The notes below the pieces were generated by a model. The model saw only the letters and a program-made list of their open reading frames with translations. It searched no databases and was not told where the DNA came from. 47,159 nucleotides of DNA from contig NZ_BMQJ01000030.1 of the NCBI RefSeq assembly GCF_014648055.1, positions 1 to 47,159 on the forward strand, written 5' to 3'. Source of the stretch: Streptosporangium pseudovulgare (GTDB taxonomy: Bacteria; Actinomycetota; Actinomycetes; Streptosporangiales; Streptosporangiaceae). The position numbers were made by a program, and so were the translations under genes. Positions 24,527-31,291 of the stretch are shown one piece after another. Positions within the stretch are counted from its first letter, which is position 1, and the number at the start of each line of letters is the position of its first letter.

Positions 24527-24722
24527 AGGCGGTCTCCATCGTGACATCCTCCACTTCCGGTACGGGTGAACGCTCTCTTCATGGGTGGAGGCGCCCCGAT
24601 CATTTCGCCCGGAACCGGAGAATTTTCGCGCGGCCTCGTCACTCTCCTGTCCGGAGTGGCTCGCGGAGAGCGGCGAGGCCGGCCTCCCGGGTCGTCGGGC
24701 ATGATCACTTCAGAATGCGGGC

Positions 24723-24959
24723 ATGGCTGAGCGAGTTCGCGTACGCGAGATCGATGATGACGAAGGCAGCCGGCTGCTACGGATCGTGCGGCGGGGCTCC
24801 GGCTCCGTGGTCACCTGGCGGTGGGCGCAGATGGTGCTGTGGCCGGCGCAGGGCATGACCGTCCAGAAGGTCGCCGAGCTGGCGTTCACCAGCGAAGACC
24901 GGGTTCGCGATGTGATCCACAACTTCAACGCCGACGGGTTCGGCTCGTTGTATCCCAAA
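24723..24959 (+). mobile_element. IS630-family transposase N-terminal remnant
   Basis: 79 codons from an intact ATG: MAERVRVREIDDDEGSRLL, the HTH region WRWAQMVLWPAQGMTVQKVA and VIHNFNADGFGSLYPK. This is the start of a common actinobacterial IS630-type transposase. Similarity ends abruptly at YPK (24959), where the sequence passes into an IS701 remnant on the other strand. The DDE catalytic core is missing. Confidence 0.75.
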
Positions 24960-24967
24960 TTGGTCAG

Positions 24968-25345
24968 GTTGCGTCTGATCAGCAGCCACCGATATCCCTG
25001 GGTCTTGTTGTCATCGATGCATGCCCAGGCCCAGGCGTACCGGTGTGGGCCTTTGGCGCCCTGACCGGCGCGGTAGCGGTGCCAGTGCCGGTCGGCCACT
25101 CGCGCCGCGACCTCAGCGGCGCTGACCTGCCCGCCCTCCAGATCTATGCGCCGGTTGCCGGCGATGGCCGGCACGTAGCCCATCCGGCGCTCCTCCAAGG
25201 CGGCGCGCAGGCGGGGGTCTTGGCCAAAGCTCATCTCGTCCGGGATCCCGGCTGTCTGACAGCGGTCGGGGTCGGCCGGCCAGGTGTGCTCGGGCAGGTA
25301 GAGCCGCCGGTCCAGCGAAGCCCGGCCGCGCGTGGTGACGGGGCA
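24968..25345 (-). mobile_element. IS701-family transposase internal remnant
   Basis: A continuous minus-strand frame of about 125 codons: RASLDRRLYLPEHTWPADPD, MSFGQDPRLRAALEERRMGY, VSAAEVAARVADRHWHRYRA and YRWLLIRRN. This is the central part of an IS701-like DDE transposase. A TAG lies directly upstream (25346-25348) and both ends of the gene are missing. It abuts the IS630 remnant with at most 8 bp between them. Confidence 0.72.
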
Positions 25346-25415
25346 CTAGAACCCGTTGCTCACTCAAAAGCGGGTCGGACCCCCGGGCGCCGATGCCGCG
25401 CGAGTCCCGGCCGCC

Positions 25416-26060
25416 CTACGCGGTCACGCCCGTGTGCCGGAGGTCGTGGGGCATCTCCCAGCCCGCGGCGAGCCTGGAGGGGTGGAGGTTGTCCCCGCCG
25501 CCGAAGAACTCGCAGAACTTCATGATGAGCGGGTCCCACCCGACCGGGTCGATGTGGTCCGTCCCCGGGATGACCAGCTCCTCCTCGACGTGGACCCGCA
25601 CGACCTCGACCTGGAAGGCGGTGGCGTGCGGCTCGGGGACGCCGAACGGGTGGACCCCGATGACCCGGCACTCCAGCTGGATCGGGCACTCGGCCACCCG
25701 GGGCGCCCGTACCAGGTCCGCGGGCTGTTCGGTCAGCCCCGCGACGGCGAACTTGTCCGGCTCGTACCGGTAGCCCTGCCGTGCCTTGTATGGCGGGACC
25801 ACCCGCGCCCCGGTGGTCAGCGCGAGCCGGTCGACGGCGTCGACCATCGCCGAGGAGGGCAGGTTGAGCACGCACTCGCGCTCGCGCAGAAGGTTCGCCG
25901 TCGTCTGCCCGCTGTTCCCCAGGCCCAGCATGCAGCACTCCCCCAGCCACCACGCCGAGGACATCGGCGCGAGGTTGGCGGTGCCGTCCTCGTTGCGGGA
26001 GCCGATGAGCACCACGGGCGTGCCGAAGTACATCACCTTCAGGTCGAGGGGCTTGTGCAC
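25416..26060 (-). CDS. Flavin reductase-like (FMN-binding split barrel) protein
   Basis: A 214-aa protein of the flavin reductase family: FGTPVVLIGSRNEDGTANLAPMSSAWWLG (FMN-binding strand and loop), GLGNSGQTTANLLRERECVLNLPS, PIQLECRVIGVHPFG and a long C-terminal extension with HIDPVGWDPLIMKFCEFFGGG. Members reduce or bind FMN and often supply flavin to monooxygenases. GTG 26060 has AAAGGA upstream. It is divergent from an AraC regulator. Confidence 0.88.
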   Translation of the reverse strand: MHKPLDLKVMYFGTPVVLIGSRNEDGTANLAPMSSAWWLGECCMLGLGNSGQTTANLLRERECVLNLPSSAMVDAVDRLALTTGARVVPPYKARQGYRYEPDKFAVAGLTEQPADLVRAPRVAECPIQLECRVIGVHPFGVPEPHATAFQVEVVRVHVEEELVIPGTDHIDPVGWDPLIMKFCEFFGGGDNLHPSRLAAGWEMPHDLRHTGVTA

Positions 26061-26104
26061 TGAAGCGTCCTTTGCGAGTTCTGTCCGATCAGGTCGTCCC
26101 CACT

Positions 26105-26899
26105 ATGCGGGAATCCGTCCCCGGGCCGCTGGCGGTGATCGGACGCCGTTCCCGGATCGGCGTCCGGCGCCGCGCCGATCCGTCCGGCAGTATCGAGGCT
26201 GTGGACGTCGGGACGGAGCCGGTGCCCCGCTTCGCCGTCGGCGAGGGGTACGCGGTGTATCGAGGCCCGGTGACGGACAGCGCCTTCCACCGTCATGCCG
26301 CCTTCCAGATCGCCATCGCGGTTCGGGGCGAGGTCGTCATGGTGGACGCGGTGGAAACCCGCCACCGGGCCGTGGCGCTGGTCGTGCCGCCGATGACGCG
26401 GCATCGCATGCTCGCCGCGGAGCGGCTGCTCACCTTCTTCGTCGAGCCGCACTGCGTGTTCGCCGACCGGCTGCGTGAACGCTGCGGTGACGGCGTCGCC
26501 GCCGTCCCCGCGCTGCGCGGCCTGCGCGAGGAGGACATCGGCCGGGCGGGAGTGCGCACGTCCGGCCGGCTCGATCCCCGCCTGGTGGAGGCGCTGGACA
26601 CGCTGAGGAACCGAAGTGTCCCGATGCCGGAGCTGGCCGCGGCGGTGGGACTCTCACCCCAGCGCCTGCGTGCCCTGGCACGGGACCAGGTGGGCATGCC
26701 GTTGACGCGCTGGCGGGTGTGGGCCCGGTTGCGCCGGGCGGCCGAGGCGCTGCGGGCGGGCCGGTCGCCGGCCGACGCGGCGATCACGGCGGGCTTCGCC
26801 GACCAGGCGCATCTCACCCGCTGGATGCGCGAGATGATGGGCCTCACGCCCGCGGCCGTGCTGCCGCTGCTGCGCGGTCACTCCCGGCGCGCGACGTAA
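26105..26899 (+). CDS. AraC family transcriptional regulator
   Basis: About 264 aa. The N-terminal cupin-like sensor region includes FHRHAAFQIAIAVRGEVVMV and AVALVVPPMTRHRM. The C-terminal AraC double HTH includes MPELAAAVGLSPQRLRALAR and AAITAGFADQAHLTRWMREMMGLTPA. No start has a clear ribosome site: ATG 26105 is used, but TTG 26072 or GTG 26201 (just before the conserved sensor region) are possible. It is divergent from the flavin reductase, its most likely target. Its 3' end overlaps the convergent methyltransferase gene by 22 bp. Confidence 0.88.
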   Translation: MRESVPGPLAVIGRRSRIGVRRRADPSGSIEAVDVGTEPVPRFAVGEGYAVYRGPVTDSAFHRHAAFQIAIAVRGEVVMVDAVETRHRAVALVVPPMTRHRMLAAERLLTFFVEPHCVFADRLRERCGDGVAAVPALRGLREEDIGRAGVRTSGRLDPRLVEALDTLRNRSVPMPELAAAVGLSPQRLRALARDQVGMPLTRWRVWARLRRAAEALRAGRSPADAAITAGFADQAHLTRWMREMMGLTPAAVLPLLRGHSRRAT

Positions 26900-27531
26900 A
26901 CCGAGATCGAGCCGGTGGCCGTGGGGACCACCTCGGCTTCGCGCACGTCGCCGAACCCGGCTGCCGACATCAGCCCCGGGAGAGCGCCGTCGGCGTTGGG
27001 CTGGGTGTCGTCCCTGCCGTCCGCGAGCTGCACGATCCGGAACGCCAGACGCATCGGCCTCGTCCGCTGCCGCCCGTAGTCGGCGATCACCAGCCTGCCG
27101 CCCGGCCGCAGCACCGCGGACATCGACGCGAGCACCGCCCGTTTCACCGCGACCGGGCACTGGTGGAGCACGAGGCTGGACACGACGGTGTCCGCCGAGC
27201 CCGCGCCCAGCGACTCCGCCAGCTCGTCACCCATGCCGACGTGCCATCGCACCGCCACGCCGGCGGCCTCGGCCTTGCGCCGCGCCACCGCCAGCACGTC
27301 GGGATCGGGGTCCAGGCCGACGATCCGCGCCCGCGGCTCCACCCGGCCCAGCAGCAACGCCAGCGAACCGGTGCCGCACCCCACGTCGACGATCACCTCG
27401 CCGGGCCGCGGCGCCACGTACATGACGGTCAGCGCCCGCCACAGCCGCTCGCGCGTCAGCGCGATCACGTGGTCGTAGAACCGGGTGGGGGCGAAGCGCC
27501 CCAGGGCGGGGGTGAAGGTGTTCTCGCTCAT
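26878..27531 (-). CDS. Class I SAM-dependent methyltransferase
   Basis: A 217-aa enzyme: SAM motif I VIDVGCGTGSLALLLG, the acidic residue of motif II in RIVGLDPDPDVLAVAR, ADTVVSSLVLHQ (motif IV) and VLRPGGRLVIADYGR (motif VI). It resembles UbiE/MenG-type small-molecule methyltransferases. ATG 27531 (MSENTFTP) is the real start; the open frame continues upstream only as a shadow. The last 22 bp overlap the AraC 3' end on the other strand. Confidence 0.92.
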   Translation of the reverse strand: MSENTFTPALGRFAPTRFYDHVIALTRERLWRALTVMYVAPRPGEVIVDVGCGTGSLALLLGRVEPRARIVGLDPDPDVLAVARRKAEAAGVAVRWHVGMGDELAESLGAGSADTVVSSLVLHQCPVAVKRAVLASMSAVLRPGGRLVIADYGRQRTRPMRLAFRIVQLADGRDDTQPNADGALPGLMSAAGFGDVREAEVVPTATGSISVYVARRE

Positions 27532-27730
27532 GCCCGCAGTCTCGTCCGCGTGACGCCACCCGGTCTTGAACGAACCGCTCGCGGGCGGCGGCCTCCCGGC
27601 CGGTGGGCGCGGCGCTGAGGACCGCCGAGCCGGTGGGTGCGTCGTGTTCCGGGAGGAGCACGGCCGGCCCAGAGGCGGGCCTGGCGCCGCTGGACGCGGT
27701 CCCCTCCCCCGGCGAGGCCGATCCGGCCGG

Positions 27731-27781
27731 GACGGCCTGACGCCCGGGACGGCCTGACGCCCGGGACGGCCTGACGCCCGG
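27731..27781. repeat. 17-bp tandem repeat, three copies
   Basis: Unit GACGGCCTGACGCCCGG, three perfect copies (27731-27747, 27748-27764, 27765-27781), followed by a decayed fourth. It lies in the 374-bp gap 27532-27905, which holds no supported gene. Confidence 0.9.
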
Positions 27782-27812
27782 GACCGCCTGGCCCCGCCGT
27801 GCGGCCGCCGTC

Positions 27813-27899
27813 CCGGCCGCCCGCCGTACGGCGGGACCGCGCCGGCCGCCCGCCGTACGGCGGGACCGCGCCGGCCGCCCGCCGTACGGCGGGACCGCG
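27813..27899. repeat. 29-bp tandem repeat, three copies, each with a 16-bp palindrome
   Basis: Three perfect 29-bp units (27813-27841, 27842-27870, 27871-27899), each containing the palindrome CCCGCCGTACGGCGGG (27820-27835, 27849-27864, 27878-27893). The array ends 6 bp before the 3' end of the minus-strand hydrolase gene, so its RNA would form three stacked hairpins directly after that stop codon. Confidence 0.9.
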
Positions 27900-27905
27900 C
27901 CGCCT

Positions 27906-28784
27906 TCAGCGGGTGAGCAGGTCCCGCAGGGCCGCGGTGACCTCGGCGGGCGCCTCCTCGGCCATGAAGTGGCCGTGGGCGACGGTGGCGTGCCGCAGAT
28001 CGCTCGCCCAGGCGCCCCACAGCGCGGCGGCGTCGTAGCCGAGGGCGGCGCCCCAGTCCTGCTGGAGCACGGTCACCGGCATCCGCAGCCGGTTCCCGGC
28101 CTCCCGGTCGGCCCGGTCGTGCTCGACGTCGACGCCGGCCGAGGCACGGTAGTCGGCGACGATCGAGGGCACCGCGTCGCGGCAGGCGTCCAGGTAGGCG
28201 GCGCGGACGTCGGCGGGCACGGCCCCCGGATCGCCCGTCCACGCGTCGAGGAAGTGGCCGAAGAACGCGTCGGCGCTCGCGGAGATCATCCGCTCCGGCA
28301 GGCCGGGCGGCTGGGCCATCAGGTAGAGGTGGAAGCCGACGGCGGCGGTCACGCCGTGCATCGCCTCCCACATGTCCAGGGTCGGCAGCACGTCCAGGCA
28401 GGCCAGATGGGTGATCGTCCCGGGGTGGTCGAGCCCGGCGCGGAAGGCGACCAAGGCGCCGCGGTCGTGCCCGGCCAGCGCGAAGCGCTCGTGTCCCAGC
28501 GCGCGGGCCAGGGCGACGACGTCGGCGGCCATGGTGCGCTTGGCGTAGACGTCCGGGCCGGTCTCGGCGGGTTTGTCGCTGGCGCCGTAACCGCGCAGGT
28601 CGGGGCAGATGACGGTGTGATCGGCGGCGAGGCCGGCGGCGACGTGCCGCCACATCAGGTGTGTCTGCGGGAAGCCGTGCAGCAGCACGATCGGGCTGCC
28701 CGAACCGGCGACGGCGACGTTCAGCGACACCCCCTCGGCGACGGGGACGCGCCGGTAGTCGAATCCGGCGATGGCAGGCGGCAT
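27906..28784 (-). CDS. Alpha/beta hydrolase of the haloacetate dehalogenase/epoxide hydrolase group
   Basis: A 292-aa protein: VLLHGFPQTHLMW (oxyanion His-Gly), DLRGYGASDKP, AGHDRGA with Asp nucleophile D107 and R108, and AHGHFMAEEAP with catalytic H272. The Asp nucleophile and the DLRGYGxSxKP block fit fluoroacetate dehalogenase-like enzymes. However, the second carboxylate-binding Arg of that enzyme (RGAR in the model) is Leu111 here, so the substrate probably differs; a related hydrolase or epoxide hydrolase is possible. ATG 28784 begins the family sequence; upstream open frame is shadow. The divergent BTAD regulator starts 373 bp away. Confidence 0.85.
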   Translation of the reverse strand: MPPAIAGFDYRRVPVAEGVSLNVAVAGSGSPIVLLHGFPQTHLMWRHVAAGLAADHTVICPDLRGYGASDKPAETGPDVYAKRTMAADVVALARALGHERFALAGHDRGALVAFRAGLDHPGTITHLACLDVLPTLDMWEAMHGVTAAVGFHLYLMAQPPGLPERMISASADAFFGHFLDAWTGDPGAVPADVRAAYLDACRDAVPSIVADYRASAGVDVEHDRADREAGNRLRMPVTVLQQDWGAALGYDAAALWGAWASDLRHATVAHGHFMAEEAPAEVTAALRDLLTR

Positions 28785-28918
28785 GGTCTCGCTCCTGGTT
28801 GTCTTTTCGGATGGGAACGTCCTCAGCCTGCCGGGCGCCGATGAGCATCCGATGAGCACGCGCCCGGGCCCACGGGACCGGATGCCCGCCGGGCCCGCCG
28901 CCGCGTGGCCGGGCGCCT

Positions 28919-28993
28919 CACGGCCGGACGCCGCACGGTCGGGGGCCTCACGGTCGGGGGCCTCACGGCCGGACGCCGCACGGTCGGGGCCTG
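28919..28993. repeat. 15-bp degenerate tandem repeat, five copies
   Basis: Five 15-bp units starting CACGG, alternating between two types (CACGGCCGGACGCCG and CACGGTCGGGGGCCT). They lie in the 373-bp gap 28785-29157 between the divergent hydrolase and BTAD regulator genes. No gene is supported in this gap. The units could serve as regulator sites or be low-complexity DNA. Confidence 0.7.
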
Positions 28994-29157
28994 CCGGGCC
29001 GGCCGCCGCACGGCCCGGCTCCGGCCGGACCGGCACCGCGTGGCCGGGTCTCCGCCGTTCCCGGCACCGTGGCCCGAGCCGGTAGCTTGACCGGGGGCGA
29101 TGCCGGGGGGCGATGCCGGGGCGGGACGGCCGGACGCCCGGAGAGGACGATCGAGGG

Positions 29158-31134
29158 ATGCGGGTCACGTTCGGGGTGCTGGGGCCGGTGGCGGCATGGG
29201 ACAGCGCCGGGGACGCGATCGCGCTCAGGGGGCCGCGGCACCGCGCGGTGCTGGCCCGGCTGATCGTCGCCCGCCGCCGCGTCGTCCCGGTCACCCGCCT
29301 GGTGGAGGACCTGTGGGAGGACCCCTCCCCCGACGCGGTGGACGCTGTGGGCGCGGTGCGCACCTTCGTGGCCGCGCTGCGCCGCGCGCTGGAGCCGGAG
29401 CGCCCGCCCCGAGCCCCGGCCCGGCTGCTGGTCACCGAGGGGCCGGGGTACGCGCTGCGCGCCGAGCCCGGCGCGGTGGACGCCTGGTGCTTCGAGGATT
29501 CGGTGACCGCCGCCGCGACGCTGCCTCCCGCCGAGGCGCTGGCGCGGCTGGAGGAGGCGCTGGACCGGTGGCGCGGACCCGCCTACGCCGAGTTCGCCGA
29601 CGAGGACTGGGCCCGCGCGGAGCGCTCCCGCCTGACGGAGCTGCGGCTGCACGCCGTCGAGCGCCGGGCCGAGGCCCGGCTGGCCCTGGGCCTGGCGGCC
29701 GAGGCGGTGCCGGACCTGGACGCGCACGTGTCCGGGCATCCCTGGCGTGAGGACGCCTGGCGTCTGCTGGCCCTCGCGCTGTACCGCACCGGCCGCCAGG
29801 GCGACGCCCTGGCGGTGCTGCGCCGGGCGCGGACGCTCCTGGTCGAACAGCTCGGGGTGGACCCGGGACCGCGGCTGCGCCGCCTGGAGGCGGACATCCT
29901 CGGCCAGGCCCGCCACCTCGACCCCGACTCCGCGACGGCCGGCGCGGCCCGGGTGTGGGCGCGGGCGGCCGCGGCCTACGACCGCGCCGTGGCCTCCGGC
30001 GCCCGGGCGCGGCTGGAGTCGACGGTGGGCCTGCTGCGCAACCTCGCGGTGACCGGCGCGGGCGGCCTGGAGGAGTCGCGGCGGCACCGGGTGGCGGCCG
30101 TCGCGGCGGCCGAGGAACTGGGCGACGCCGAGCTGACCGCCCGCGTGATCGGCGCCTACGACGTCCCGGCGATCTGGACCCGGGTCGACGATCCGGAGCA
30201 GGCCGCGCGGGTGCTCGCGGCGGCCGAGCGCGCCCTGGCCGCCCTCCCGCCCGGCGGGCACGAGGCGGCGCGGGCGCGGCTGCTGGCCACGATCGCCGTG
30301 GAGTCGCGCGGCGGCCGTACGGCGCGCGGGCTTCAGGCGGCCCGGCAGGCCGAGCGGCTCGCCCGCGACCTGGACGACCCCGCGCTGCTGGCGTTCGCCC
30401 TCAACGGCGTGTTCATGCAGACCTTCCACCGGACGGGCCTGGCCGCCCGTCGCGACGGGATCGGCGCCGAGCTGGTCGCCCTGTCCGCCCGGCACGGCCT
30501 GGTCACCTTCGAGGTGCTCGGGCATCTCATCCGCCTGCAGGCCCGCGGCGCGCTCGGCGACTTCCCGGCGGCCGACCGCCACGCGGAGGCCGCCGACCGC
30601 TTGGCCGGGCGCAACGAGCTGCCGCTGACGGGCGTGTTCACCCGGCTGTACCGGGCGATGCGGCTCGCCGAGGCCGGCCGCGCGCCGCAGGCGGAGGTGG
30701 AGGCGGCCTACGCCGCCGCGCGGCCGGACGGCGCCGGCATGCCGGGGCTGGAGCGCGGTCTGCCGCCGCTGGCGCTGCTGTGCCTGCGGGTGCGCCGGGA
30801 CCTGCCGCTGAGGATCGACGGGCACACCGACTGGGGACCGTACGAGCCGTGGGTCCTGCCCCTGGCGCTGCTGGACCGGGATCGCCGCGACGAGGCGGCG
30901 GCGGCGCTGCGCGCGGTCCCGGACCCGCCCGGCGACCTGCTGCAGGAGGCCCTGTGGTGCCTGGTGGCGCGTGCGGCGATCGCCGTCGGCGACCGGGAGG
31001 CGATGGAGCGCGCCCGCGCCGCGCTCGTTCCCGCGGCGGCGGAGCTGGCCGGGGCGGGCAGCGGCGTGCTCAGCCTGGGCCCGGTCTCCGGGCACCTGGG
31101 CGACCTCGCCGCCGCACTGCGCCGCACCCGGTGA
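29158..31134 (+). CDS. BTAD-domain (SARP/AfsR-like) transcriptional regulator without ATPase domain
   Basis: A 658-aa protein. Residues 1-100 form an OmpR-type winged helix (MRVTFGVLGPVAAW start, GPRHRAVLARLIVARRRVVPVTRLVEDLW). Residues about 105-245 are the bacterial transcriptional activation domain (YRTGRQGDALAVLRRARTLL, LGVDPGPRLRRLE). The remainder is an Ala-rich TPR-like helical region. No NB-ARC P-loop is seen, so it is not a full AfsR. ATG 29158 starts the conserved domain. It is divergent from the hydrolase gene with repeats between them, so local regulation of that gene is possible. Confidence 0.9.
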   Translation: MRVTFGVLGPVAAWDSAGDAIALRGPRHRAVLARLIVARRRVVPVTRLVEDLWEDPSPDAVDAVGAVRTFVAALRRALEPERPPRAPARLLVTEGPGYALRAEPGAVDAWCFEDSVTAAATLPPAEALARLEEALDRWRGPAYAEFADEDWARAERSRLTELRLHAVERRAEARLALGLAAEAVPDLDAHVSGHPWREDAWRLLALALYRTGRQGDALAVLRRARTLLVEQLGVDPGPRLRRLEADILGQARHLDPDSATAGAARVWARAAAAYDRAVASGARARLESTVGLLRNLAVTGAGGLEESRRHRVAAVAAAEELGDAELTARVIGAYDVPAIWTRVDDPEQAARVLAAAERALAALPPGGHEAARARLLATIAVESRGGRTARGLQAARQAERLARDLDDPALLAFALNGVFMQTFHRTGLAARRDGIGAELVALSARHGLVTFEVLGHLIRLQARGALGDFPAADRHAEAADRLAGRNELPLTGVFTRLYRAMRLAEAGRAPQAEVEAAYAAARPDGAGMPGLERGLPPLALLCLRVRRDLPLRIDGHTDWGPYEPWVLPLALLDRDRRDEAAAALRAVPDPPGDLLQEALWCLVARAAIAVGDREAMERARAALVPAAAELAGAGSGVLSLGPVSGHLGDLAAALRRTR

Positions 31135-31265
31135 GCGGATCCGGGTGAGCGGAATCCGGCGGGCGGGCCGCCCCGGGCCGTGACCGTCCGGGGCGGGGGC
31201 CGGGGGCGGCTCCCCGCGGGGGACGTTCCCCGGCGCACACGGTCGAGTGGCTCACCGAGACGTTG

Positions 31266-31283
31266 ACGGCGGTCCCGCCGGTC
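31266..31283. terminator. Inverted repeat between convergent genes
   Basis: CGGCGG-TC-CCGCCG at 31267-31280, a perfect 6-bp stem just before the P-type ATPase stop (31292). The gap 31135-31291 is otherwise G/C-run rich with overlapping weak hairpins. Confidence 0.35.
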
Positions 31284-31291
31284 GGTCAGCA

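Noticed and set aside
27813..27899. CRISPR-like array
   Set aside because: The 29-bp units abut directly with no spacers, there are only three copies, and no cas genes are present. They are simple tandem repeats.
27532..28848. Upstream extension of the methyltransferase frame, giving about 656 codons
   Set aside because: The part beyond ATG 27531 is Arg/Pro-rich and antisense to the alpha/beta hydrolase gene. The SAM-binding domain starts normally at 27531.
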